DNA from: Mycocentrospora acerina
Taxonomy: Eukaryota > Ascomycota > Dothideomycetes > Pleosporales
Direction: 5' to 3'
DNA: 64,000 nt
Assembly: GCA_022701365.1 (NCBI GenBank)
Contig: JAKUHH010000028.1
Location: forward strand, 1-64,000
Shown here: positions 1 through 10,300 of the stretch, in pieces
Position numbering within the stretch: position 1 is the stretch's first letter
Layout: every line of letters begins with the position of its first letter
Position numbers and translations under genes: made by a program
Notes under the pieces: model-generated
The model's input: only the letters and a program-made list of their open reading frames with translations
Databases searched by the model: none
What the model was told of the DNA's origin: nothing

Positions 1-1202
1 AGTAACATATTTAAATTTAGGGACAATTAAACTAAGATTTAAAATTAGGACATTCTCTTAAACTTTAATAGTACATACCTATAGTTCTGTAAAATACCTG
101 CAAATACGCGTAGCAGTTATTACTAACAAACTTGTAAAAAGAATTAGGATGTTATAATGTCCTATTTACCGCCCTGGGTTAGACGCCTTAGCTACCTCTT
201 TTACTAAAACTTTACTCCGTGCTAATATTACCTGCATGCAGTTAACTAAAATTTTAGCATGCTAAACTACAACACTTAAATAAGCTAAAATAGTAGCCTC
301 TACTATCTTGTTGCCTACTGCAGCTTTCTAACTCTTTACTGCTAACTAAAATAACCTCTACTTTAACTTAGTGTATACAGGAACCTACTTAATAATTAGC
401 ACAATCCCTGCAGAAGGTAAAAGAGGGGGAGAGAAAGAGTTCTAGATACTTACTATGCAACACTTCTCCTTCTTAGAAGTGTAATACACACACTTCTTTA
501 ACTTCTCTAAGGAGAAGTTAAACTCTACAGGTTTTCCCTACAAAAATAAATGTATTGCCTAAAGGCACATTACCTAGAAAGCAGCTAGGAGGGCACTAAT
601 AGGCGTAGGCACAGGCATGGTGGTGGTGGTGGTGGTAGTAGTGGTAGTGGTGGTAGTGCTGGTGCTGGTGCTAGTGCTAGTGCTGCTGCTAGTGCTGCTG
701 CTGCTGCTAGTGCTGTTAGTAGTGGTGCTGATGTTGTTATTGCTGCTACTATTGCTGCTGCTGTAGTTGTAGTTGTAGTTTTGCTATACTTATTAGCAAA
801 ACACTACTAAAAAGGCTTAACAAAGGGTACATACAAAAAAATGTGTAGCCTAACTGCTAAGATTAAGATTTTAGGAGGGAGGCCTTAATATATAGGAACT
901 AATCTTAAGGTAAAAGAGACAATTGCTAAAGCAACAACAAAGAAAAATTTTCTTTAAAGGTAAAAGATAAGAACATTCCTACATTACCCTGCGCAATAGT
1001 ACAATACTAATATTAGTAGCTAAAAGGCTACATTTTAGGTAGCCTTAGGCAACGCATAACGTGTAAAGAGAATAAGATAAATAGTTTTAACTTTAGATAT
1101 AAGAAAGGATAGACATAATTTATAAGTTCTAGACACTGTCTAAACACTACCCTTTTCTATACTTGCAGGAAGGGGCTTCCTGCCTACACAGAGGGAGGGT
1201 AG
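1..1202. repeat. Mutated AT-rich transposon-derived sequence left of the nested LTR
   Basis: No open frame longer than a few dozen codons is seen. The sequence is rich in TA, TTA and CTA, and TGG and TCA triplets are scarce, as in the rest of the transposon block. It ends in a purine-rich stretch (about 1189-1202) that directly abuts an LTR start at 1203, as a polypurine tract would. I infer that this is the 3' internal part of an LTR element transcribed left to right whose 3' LTR follows. The family cannot be told from the sequence. Confidence 0.55.
617..790. repeat. GGT/GCT-type imperfect trinucleotide repeat
   Basis: About 170 bases are made almost only of GGT, AGT, GCT and GTT/GTA triplets. 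GGT/AGT units come first, then GCT/AGT, and the tract ends in GTAGTTGTA units. It looks like a trinucleotide repeat interrupted by G-to-A changes. It lies in mutated transposon sequence and does not sit in a visible reading frame. Confidence 0.85.
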
Positions 1203-1311
1203 TGTAACATTTAAAACATTACATCCTATTATTACCCCTAAGTTAACTAATACCTATCTAATAGCTACCTGTCTGTACTTGCCCTAGATAGCAATCCTAG
1301 GAAGGGGTATA
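1203..1311 (+). mobile_element. Left part of an LTR split by a younger retrotransposon
   Basis: This begins TGTAACA, directly after a purine-rich stretch. It runs to the GTATA at 1307-1311, where the 488-bp LTR of the inserted gypsy element starts. The continuation is at 7813-7990, which ends TGTTACA, the inverted match of TGTAACA. Joined across the insertion and counting the duplicated GTATA once, the LTR is about 287 bp. The rejoined sequence reads through GTATATAAGG at the break, a TATA-like motif, so the insertion may have hit the promoter of the older LTR. Confidence 0.6.
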
Positions 1312-1799
1312 TGTTAAGATCCTGTTCTGTACTTGATCTTAGTGGTTGATGACCTTCTGATACTAGTACTAATGTAGAACAGGTTTAAGGTTAGTTCTCA
1401 GAGATAGAGTAGGCTTAGAGAAACAAGGTTAGTTTAATGCACGTATCTAGGATACACTGTAATTAAGGGCAAGAAGCAATAAGTAGATTAATTAATAAGG
1501 TTAAACACATCACTATAAGGGTAGTGTTCCTATTATTTATATACATAATAGAGGAATCCTATAAGTCCCCTGCAAATTATAGTTATTAGTCAAGACAGCT
1601 TATAATGTGTAAAGTTAAGCTCCTAGCTCACAATGTCAGAAGTCAAGCTCACTTATTATGTGTCCTAGCTCACTCTGCTAAGAGTCAAGCTAGTCACGTA
1701 ACTGCTACCTACTAAAGGGCTTAGCCTGTATAATCCTTTAGTTAAGGGGTTTATACCTTTCTAGTTCTAGCCTAAGAGTTGTAGAACCTAATCATAACA
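1312..1799 (-). repeat. 3' LTR of the gypsy element (left copy)
   Basis: 488 bp, TGTTA...TAACA. It aligns end to end with 7320-7807. Nearly all differences are C/T or G/A. The right third of this copy is clearly more mutated than the matching part of the other LTR (for example TGG in 7320-7807 is often TAG here), while its left part keeps some TGA triplets that have become TAA in the other copy. Confidence 0.9.
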
Positions 1800-1902
1800 T
1801 TATCTTCCCTCTCTAAATAATTTGTCTTTAAATCACATAGTTATTAGTTGTTAGCGTTTATAAGCAGATCCCCCGCGTATATTATCTGTCTGTAGCGCTG
1901 TC

Positions 1903-2412
1903 ATGTCTTTATCTACCTAAAAACGTCTTCGTCTTAGCCTCAAAACTCGTTGCAACAGCAGTATCACTCCATTTTCTTGTAATCATTGTTTCTATTAGGG
2001 AATTGATTGTTATGTTATAACTTTGCCTAAGAGTAAACGTCTAAAGTGTGCTAAGTGTGTTTATATTAGCTGTTCTTGCGTCAACATGTCTTAGGAATCA
2101 CTAGATAGGACGCGCGATAAATATAAAAAGAAGGTAGAAGCAGACAAAAAGTTATTGTCTAAAGTTGTTCTTTATTTAATAAGAAATAAGAAGATTCTAA
2201 AGCAGGCAGAAGAGAGAGCAAAGAAGAAGGCTCTTTATTTAGCGTCAGAGTTAGGAGAGTCAGAGGAGATAGAGGCTAAGGTAGCAGGCGACGTTGACTG
2301 TCCTGCTGCTAATGCCCTAGTTAGGTATTCTCCTATAATATAGACAACTCTTAATCTCTTAAATGCTGCAGCTTCTATTAGTACTAAGCAAGGAGTAACT
2401 AGCAGTTTATAA
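1903..2412 (+). pseudogene. Cys-rich coiled-coil frame encoded antisense to pol inside the gypsy element
   Basis: One plus-strand reading frame can be followed for about 169 codons from ATG 1903 to TAA 2412. It is broken by several in-frame TAG/TAA codons at sites where mutation of CAA, CAG or TGG would create them. An early block holds paired cysteines (C-x2-C around 1975-1986, then another cluster about 2050-2085), a possible zinc-binding arrangement. A charged Lys/Glu-rich helical stretch follows, continuously open at 2155-2340. The frame lies between the end of pol and the 3' LTR, on the opposite strand to gag-pol. I know no function for it. Coherent protein-like sequence surviving under such heavy mutation suggests that the ancestral element carried it as a real gene. 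Confidence 0.55.
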
Positions 2413-2560
2413 GGTAAGTTTCTAGTTCCTAGTTGTTTTTGCTTAGTAGGTAACCTTTCTATTTAACTAGGTACTCAATTCCTTGTTTAGTTCTTTAATA
2501 GTTAAGGATTTTCTTAACTTCATAACTGTTGTTAATGTTAGGCTTAAAGTAGAATGTTTA

Positions 2561-5500
2561 TTAAATTAGCGTTTCTAGGTTAGCAGGTTCTAATAGAGAA
2601 ATATAGAACACTAGGTAGATTTTAGCGTCTTTAGGGAGTTTAAGTTTGTAGTTAACTAGTCCCCTAGGTTTAATAATAAAAAATAGTCTAACTTTAACAT
2701 AGTCTAATTTCTTGCTTAGTCTTCTTGTTCTAAGGTTTTTTATAAGAAGATACACTTTATCCCCCTTCTTAAGCTAAGGTGCTGTTTTTCTTTTTCTGTT
2801 TATATAAGCAATAGCTTTTTGCTGTGCTGTTTTAATATTTTCCTTTAATTTTTTATGTACTTTCTTAAGTTCTTCTACTGTAATTACTGCTAATTCTGTT
2901 TGTAAACTAGGAAATGTCTGTGTAAAGAGATTTAGATATTATCTGTAGTTTACAAAGTACAGCGTTGTGCCTGTTGCTTCTAATAACTTGTTATTATAGG
3001 CTATCTGTGCTATTAGTAGCAGTAATACCTAATTATTTTATTATTAATTACTGTATATCTGTAGGTAAGTCTCTATAGTTTAGTTTATTCTTTCTATTTA
3101 TCTATCTGTCTGTAGATAATAGGCAGTAGACAGTTTTTATTTTGTTCCTATTGCAGCTATCAGAGTTGTCTAATAGTTTAATGTAAATAATTTGTCTCTG
3201 TTGCTAATAATTAATTCTAGGATGCTGTAGTTCCTTACTATCTAATCTAAGATTATGTAACCTAACTGTGTTGCATTGTAATTATCTTAGAATAGTATTA
3301 TTTCTGCGTATTTTATAAGTCTGTTAACAATAACTAGTATTGCGTTGTAAGCAATATTAGTAACAGGATCTTTAGAGTTTAGTAAGCTAGTAACAAAGTC
3401 CATAGTAATGTCTGTCTAAGGTGCCTTAAGTGCTTAGATTAGCTGCATTTCTCTATACTTAGCGTGTGTACTATGCTTATTTTGTTAACAGTGTAAGCAT
3501 TTCTTAATATAAGCCATGATTTTTTCTTTTATATGCAAAAACTCGTAGTTTTGTCATATAAGTTCTATTGTTCTGGTAATTCTAGGGTATCTATGTACCA
3601 GGTTGTTATAATGATCTCTAATGACTTGTTCTTGTAATTCCTTAGGTACATTTAGTAGAATGCTTTCTTCATTCTTAATTTGTAATATGTTGTTCAGCTG
3701 CTAGAATAGTCTAATTAATCTATCTCTATTAACTTGCAGTATTGCTAACTAAATAATTTCTTTTTCTCCTGCAATGTCAGTTCTCCTACTTAAAGCGTTA
3801 GCTTGTCTGTTGTCTTTTCCTAGCATGTACAGGACTTTAAACTTATATTGTCCTAACATTTTAGACTATCTAACCTGTTGTTAGTTAAGTACTTTAGTAG
3901 TTATAAAGTAGAGTAAGTTTTTATAGTTAGTGTAGATTATAAGGTCTAAACAGCTTTCTGCGTAGATTCTCTAATGTTGTAATGCAGAAATAATTGCTAT
4001 AAGTTCTTTGTTGTGCACATTATATCTTTCTTCTAGTCTGCTAAATTTGCAAGAATAGTATGCAATAAGATGCTATTTACTATTGCGTTCTTAACAAGCG
4101 CATGCTTATAATGCTAAATCTAATGCATTAGTTTTAATTCGTAAGGGTTCTCTGCTGCAAAAGGCTACTATAGTTAGTAGCTTAATGCATGCTTGCTTAA
4201 GTAATTAAAAGGCAGTTTCCTGCTTATCTTTCTACTAGAATGTTATATCTTTCTGCGTAAGCTTAGTAAGTAGTATTGCGTAGCGTAAATAGTCCTTTAT
4301 AAATCTTTAGTTAAAGTTGCAGAATCCTAAGAATGCTTATATTTCCTTAACTGTTTTTAGTTATAGCTATTCTTTTACAGTTCTAGTCTTTTCCTTGCTT
4401 ATCTGTACTCCTTCTATTCTTACTGTAAAGCCTAGGAATTCTACTTCTGTCTTGTAAAACTTGCATTTCTCTAGTTTAAGCTGTAGTTCAGCTTTTTCTA
4501 ATGCTATAAGTACCTTCTTAATATACTTAATGTGTTCCTCTATATTGTCTAAGTAAATAAAGATGTTATCTAGGTAAGCAATAGCAAATATATCTAAGTA
4601 CTCTTATAGTACGTTGTTTATTAGTGCTTAGCACGTTGCTAGTGCGTTAGTAAGACTGAAGGGCATAACAGTATATTTGTAGTGTCTGTAGCACGTTTAA
4701 AAAGCAGTCTTCTATTCTTTACCTTTCTTTATTTATATCAGGTTATACACGCCTCTTAAGTCTAGAGCTGTAAAGATCTTTGCTTAAGAAAGTCTATCTT
4801 ATAACTCTAATATATTTAGTAGTAAATATCTGTTCTTAATTATAATATTGTTTAACTTCTAGTAGTTAACACATAGTTAAAGGGTTCTGTCCTTCTTAGG
4901 TATAAAGAGGATAAGGTAACCTGCTAGTAACTATAATTCCTTAATAAATCCTTTCTTAAGATTCTTAGCTATGTACTTACAAAGTACCTTAAGCTCTTTC
5001 TCTAATAATCTGTATATTTGCTTAAAAGTTAGTTGCTTTCCTTCCTGCAGGATAATTTTGTAATCCTAAGGCTAATGCTTAGCTAGCGCAGCTGCGCCTA
5101 ACTCTTCCTAAAAGAGGCAGTCCTACGCTTAATACTTTTTAGGGATAACAGGAGTTGTACGTTCTCTTACCTCTCTGTAGGTTTCTCCTTAAACTCTTGC
5201 TTTATAACCTATAGAGCTATTAGTGTCTGCAGAGTTAACTCCTACTGTCTTAAGGACATCTTTCTTTAAAGCAATAATGTTAATTATCTTCTTATCTACC
5301 TTTGTTTAACAACAAAGCGCAGGCTTTAATGTAGTTGTACAGGCACATTACTTAAAAGTAAGACTCTTGCTTGCCTATAATATTGTTAGGTTATGCTTTT
5401 ATAACTAAGGAAGTCCTAAAATAATATTATAAGTAGCTATCCTAAAGATATCAAAGGTAATCTATTCCTAGTGTAACTAGATCTAAAGAGTAACATTATG

Positions 5501-6660
5501 CGTTTTATGTGTAATCTCTAACTCTTCTAGCATTAGTTGCCTGTTTGCAACTACTATAGGGTAAGGTTGTTTTTTCTTAACAGGTAATAGTCTAGCTATC
5601 TACACTGCTCTTGCTAATATAAAGTTTATTTGTGCCCCTAAATTAAGTAGTGCCTTTATCTAGTGTTTGTTAAGTCTTACTAATAGCTTAACTAATGTCT
5701 TAAAATTTATTGCGTTAAGTTATCTAGCGTTATTCTAGGTGCGTAGCGCTAACCTAAAAAAAGCTAGTTGTGAAATCTATTAATGCGCTTTACTTCTGTA
5801 TGCTTAACGTATTTAAGGTTTATACAGGTAATCTATTAGTATTAGTTACAGACTCTGTTAACTGTAAGTTTTATCTAAAAGATCTCTACTAGATTATTAG
5901 TTCTAGGAAAATGCATTTTATTGCGCTTATCCTAAAGGTGGTTTTTACATTTATTGTACTTGCAGTTATACTATTAGTACTTGCATTTGTTTCTGCGTGC
6001 TAGAAACTATCCTAACCCTACTTTCTTGCTGTAGTAGTCTGCACATAGATTATAAGAGCATGCTGTCTATAACATAGCTGCGTAATTCTTGTTTCTGTAA
6101 TCTAGGTAGTATCTTAGTTGTGCTAAATTAGGAGTGTTAGCATTGTTCTTGCTAAGCTTATTGTCCTAACTGTTTAGTAGTGTATTTTCTTGCGTTCCTT
6201 TAGTAAGTGCCTAGGTGTCTTTTAATAGGCTTAGTGTTGCTAATTGTGCTAGCATCTATAGGGCTAATTAGGATTCTAGGGTGTTAATAACTACCTATTT
6301 ATTATCTAAATCCTTGTAGAAGGCGTCCTTAATGTCTAGAGGTGCAAACATAATTACATTTACTTGTCTAGTAACTATATTCTTAGATCTACAGTTTCTA
6401 GATATATAGCCTAGCTTGCTACAGCTATAACAAGTTCGCGTAGACTTATTACAGTTGTTATTGCTATTCCTAGTATCCTTTTGCAGATTTCCTTTGTACT
6501 CTTAGTATTTGTTAATATTATTAAGGTGCATAGATTTAGGTCCTTAGGAGCTATAGATTCTGTTGCTCCTTCCCTAATATCTAGATTGTTGTCTATAGTT
6601 AAATCGTTAAGTTGTATTAGCAGCATATAGCAGTTATTGTCTACAGTTGTTATTAGTAGA
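2561..6660 (-). pseudogene. gag-pol remnant of the gypsy element
   Basis: Minus-strand conceptual translation gives recognisable Ty3/gypsy pieces. A CCHC-type knuckle has its His codon changed to Tyr (6390-6432). Reverse transcriptase is present around 4565-4576, with the catalytic box now Tyr-Leu-Asp-Asn instead of Tyr-Leu-Asp-Asp. Connection and RNase H domains follow (about 3,780-4,350), then integrase and a C-terminal stretch at 2561-2755 with a PKDAKIY..VFYISLLEP-like motif typical of gypsy integrase tails. Stops are almost all TAA or TAG, matching loss of CAA, CAG and TGG codons. No single long frame survives, so no active protein can be made. Confidence 0.8.
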
Positions 6661-7319
6661 TCTATATCTAGGTTAAGGTTAACTGTCTTATTGTAGTTTT
6701 ATAGATAGCTTGTAGAGAGCGTTGTTAATACTAATTGCTACTTTAACTAGTTTGCTAAGGCTGTTAAGCGTAGAACTACTTCTTATAAGTTCTTCTTTAA
6801 CCTTAGGCTTAAGTCCTTAGCAGAACATAGTTATAAGTGCTTTGTTATCCTAGTCTATAAGTAATGCATACTGCTAAAAGGTTGTTGCATATTTAGCAGC
6901 AGAGTAAGTCTGCCTAAGCATTTAGATAGATCTACTAGCAGTAGTTGCTTTATTAGCAAGTCTAAACACCTTGTAAGCGTGTTCCTTAAATTTGCTAAAG
7001 TCTCTTATCTAAAGCTCTACTTTATTAGATGCATTACTGTTTATATACTTAATTATAAAGGGTTTAATCTATTAAAGGGCTTGTCCTCTTATGTAGGTTA
7101 AAGCTAGTAAGACACATTTGTCTTCTAGGATATGTTCTCCCTAGAAGTTAAAGAAGAGGTCTAACTAGAGAAGCTATTTGTCTAGTTTCCTTCTGTCTCT
7201 ATTATAGAAGTTAAGGTTAGCGACTTTGTAGCTTCTGTAGTAGCTAACAGAGGGTTCCTAAGTACTGCTAGGGGTAGCACTGTTTCCTAAGTTATTACTT
7301 ATCTTAAGGGTGTTTAAAA

Positions 7320-7807
7320 TGTTAAGATCTTGTTCTATACTTAACCTTAGTAGTTAATAACCTTTTAATACTAGTACTAATGTAGAACAGGTTTAAGGTT
7401 AGTTCTTAGGGATAGAGTAGGCTTAGAGAAACAAGGTTAGTTTAATGCACGTATCTAGGATACACTGTGATTAAGGGCAAGAAGCAATAAGTAGATTAAT
7501 TAATAAGGTTAAACACATTACTATAAGGGTAGTGTTCCTATTGTTTATATACATAATAGAGGAATCCTATAAGTCCCCTGCAAATTATAGTTATTAGTTA
7601 AGACAGCTTACAATGTGTGAAGTTAAGCTCCTAGCTTACAATGTCAGAAGTCAAGCTTACTTATTATGTGTCCTAGCTTACTCCGCCAAGAGTCAAGCCA
7701 GTCACGTGACTGCTACCTACTGAAGGGCTTGGCCTGTACAATCCTTTGGTTAAGGGGTTTGTACCTTTCTGGTTCTAGCCTGGGGGTCGTAGAACCTGAT
7801 CGTAACA
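7320..7807 (-). repeat. 5' LTR of the gypsy element (right copy)
   Basis: 488-bp partner of 1312-1799, followed directly by the GTATA duplication. For the minus-strand gag-pol this is the upstream (promoter) LTR. Its last 150 bp or so (about 7,660-7,807) keep many TGG, TGA, CCA and CCG triplets that are lost in the other copy, so it preserves a less mutated version of that part of the LTR. Confidence 0.9.
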
Positions 7808-7812
7808 GTATA

Positions 7813-7990
7813 TAAGGTTGCAGCCTATGTAGTTTTATAGAAATAGTTTTTCTGTATCCTTTTATACAAGACCTATAGGTGTAGAGAATAGTATCTTTAG
7901 TTTACCCTCTAGTCCCAGCACTCCCATATGCCTAGTAGTGGACACTTCGGACCCTATTCGGATCACTCTCTTATAACCTGCGTTGTTACA
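7813..7990 (+). mobile_element. Right part of the split older LTR
   Basis: This follows the GTATA duplication and ends TGTTACA at 7990, the inverted partner of TGTAACA at 1203. It keeps TCC, CCA, TGG, CGG and TCA triplets and so is clearly less mutated than the gypsy interior. What follows (7991 on) does not look like the start of a gag gene, which fits this being the 3' LTR of an element lying to the left. Confidence 0.55.
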
Positions 7991-10300
7991 ACTAGCAAAC
8001 TTTAACTTAAACCTCTCTACTATCCTTATATATAATACTTCTAGATAGGCTACTAGAGGGATATTATTTTAATAATACTTAGACACCTAACTATAGATAG
8101 TTACTTACCTCTTATTAAAAAACTTTGCTGCAAAAGTAAACTATAATATCTATAATAAGGATCTCTTTACTATTCTTAAATATTTAGAATAGTAAAAAAA
8201 TAGATCTATAATAAGTAGTATTATATAAAGTAATAATAGACTACACAAATCTATAATACTTTACTATAGCCTTATTACTCTTAGAAAGATAGATATAATA
8301 GTTAAGTATACTTAGCTAATTTAACTTAACCTTTGTCTACTGCCTAGGTAGAATAAACAGCTAAGCTAACACCCTCTTATGTAAAGAAGAAGATATTTCT
8401 ACTAGTAATAATAATAATAAAAAAAATTAAGATTTTTCTAAATATTATAACTAGCAGCAAACTTATAGATACTAAATAGAGAAGATAAGGCAGGCGCTAT
8501 GTTAGATTTTAAAAATATATTACTTTAAGCCTACTTAATTTAATAGCTAATATATACTCTAGATAACGCAGAGATCACCTAACAGTTATAAGATAATGCT
8601 CTAAAAGTAGATAAATAATATTAAAATATAAAGAATGCAGTAGCTATAAAGCAAAAGAAGTTCTTCTTAGCTCTTAATATTTATGCCTTATTAGCAAAAT
8701 ACTCTATAAATAAGTAGGGATTCTTATATTACTGCAGGAGGAGATAAGTACTAGAATTAGATAAACTATATAAAAACCTAATAAGAGATAACTATAATTT
8801 ACTAATAGCTAGACATCTAAGACAAGAAAACATATATTAAATATTAGCTTAAATACTGTTCTAGCTAGGAATATTAAACAGTACTAGAAGATTTATACAG
8901 AACTGTAATATCTCTAGATAAACTTAACTTTAGTAAAAATTAAAAAAAAAAGCTACTTAAACTACTACTACTACTATACTAAATTTAAATAGAACTAGTA
9001 ATTAACTTTATAGTAGACTTACTAATAAGTAATAGAAAAAGACACTTAATAGTAGTAATAGATAGGCTAAGCAAAGGTGTAATCTTAATTCTATTAACTA
9101 ATATAGAAATAAAAATTATAGTAAAAGCTTTTATAGAAGGAGTAGTAGTTTACTACTAGCTACTAAATATAATAGTATGAGACTATAATGTAACGACTAA
9201 GCACGTGCACAGTCAACGTGGCTTACCTCGCTTATAGCATCTAGTCGGCAAAGTCTAGATCTAGCACTATATATATTATACTACACATAGAATACTTGCT
9301 TAAGTATTCTTGTGCTTACCTTTTGGTATAAGTGGGGTTATTGCGTAGTATCAATAGCAAGGGCAGGGCGCCTGACCATTACATATAAAAGATAATTTAT
9401 AAGTAAAATATAGACGACAATATGCTTATAACTAGGAATTAATAGATAACTATTAATAGCACACTACTTATAAACTAACAGTTTAACAGAATTTATAAAC
9501 AGTGCAATAGAAGCATACTTATAAGCTTTTATTAGATAGGTATAGTTAGACTAGGCACCTTAATATCTTATAGCATAGATAGGTATAAAAAGATAAAATG
9601 TAATCTTAACAGAAGTAAGCCTATTTTTCATTTAATATAAGTATAATGTAGATACTATATAAGAGTTACTAGATATTAAAGCAGAAGAATTATACTGCTA
9701 CCTACTTAATATAGAGAAAGCTGCTAAATCTATAGGAAAGAAATTTAAAGAAATATTTAACTATATCTAAGCTAAAATAGCAGAAGCTTAGTGAGAATAA
9801 GAATAGCAATTAAATAAATATAGGCAAGAAGCACTAGCACTACAGGTAAGGGATAAGGTATAGCTGTAATATAAAGAACACTTCTTAAATAGTCAATAAA
9901 GTAAAAAATTAGACTAGAAAAATGCAAAATATTTTATAATAAAGTACCTTCCCTATTTATAGCTAAACTAAATATACTACTAGAAACATACCTAGTCTTC
10001 TATATAGATTACTTCTAACTAGCTGCTACAGACCTGTTACTTAAGTAAGTCTTAGACAACCTCTAAATAATTACTATTATTTTAGAAAAAGATAAAGAAC
10101 TATATAAAGAATAAGCTATAGAAGAAATTATTAAAAAAAAAATTATTAAAAAGATTTTTTAGAATGCAACACTTTATTAAAATAAGTAAGCTATATAATA
10201 ATAACTTAGGAAACTGCTTAATCCTTACAAAATAATAAGGCATTAGACTAATAAGAAGAATTCATAAGAGAAAAGAAATAGCCAAGGCACTTTACTATTA
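7991..10300 (+). pseudogene. Second Ty3/gypsy pol remnant (RNase H, integrase, chromodomain), RIP-mutated
   Basis: Plus-strand conceptual translation shows an RNase H-like block near 8,110-8,190. It shows an integrase core from about 8,990 (a VVIDRLSKG-like motif) that is cut at 9,188 by a solo LTR and resumes at 9,389. It ends in a chromodomain-like tail near 10,160-10,290, where Trp/Gln codons have become stops around a conserved KALD..EEFIREK stretch. The domain order matches chromovirus-type gypsy elements. Stops occur every few codons. The 5' part (gag, protease, reverse transcriptase) is not visible next to the LTR at 7990, so the copy appears truncated. Confidence 0.7.
9189..9383. mobile_element. 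Solo LTR, 195 bp, with TATAA target duplication
   Basis: Starts TGTAA, ends TTACA (perfect 5-bp inverted ends) and is flanked by TATAA at 9184-9188 and 9384-9388. It interrupts the integrase frame of the second gypsy remnant, which continues on both sides. Unlike its host sequence it keeps TGG, TCA, TGA, CCA and TCG triplets and shows no obvious RIP decay. It probably arrived after the surrounding element was mutated, or is too short to be recognised by RIP. Confidence 0.85.

Larger units (their letters stand above)
1312..7807 (-). mobile_element. Complete but RIP-mutated Ty3/gypsy LTR retrotransposon
   Basis: Two direct repeats of 488 bp (1312-1799 and 7320-7807) begin TGTTA and end TAACA. 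They are flanked by the 5-bp direct duplication GTATA (1307-1311 and 7808-7812). Coding remnants between them lie on the minus strand in the gypsy order: gag zinc knuckle (about 6390-6432), reverse transcriptase (YLDD-box remnant at 4565-4576), RNase H, integrase, and the integrase C-terminal region (2561-2755). A purine-rich tract (reading AGAGAGGGAAGA on the minus strand, about 1804-1815) lies just inside the LTR at 1799, as expected for the 3' end of a minus-strand element. Many stop codons and the LDD to LDN change make it non-functional. Confidence 0.9.

Noticed and set aside
600..800. Possible CRISPR-like repeat array
   Set aside because: It is a simple trinucleotide repeat without unique spacers, and the organism is a fungus.
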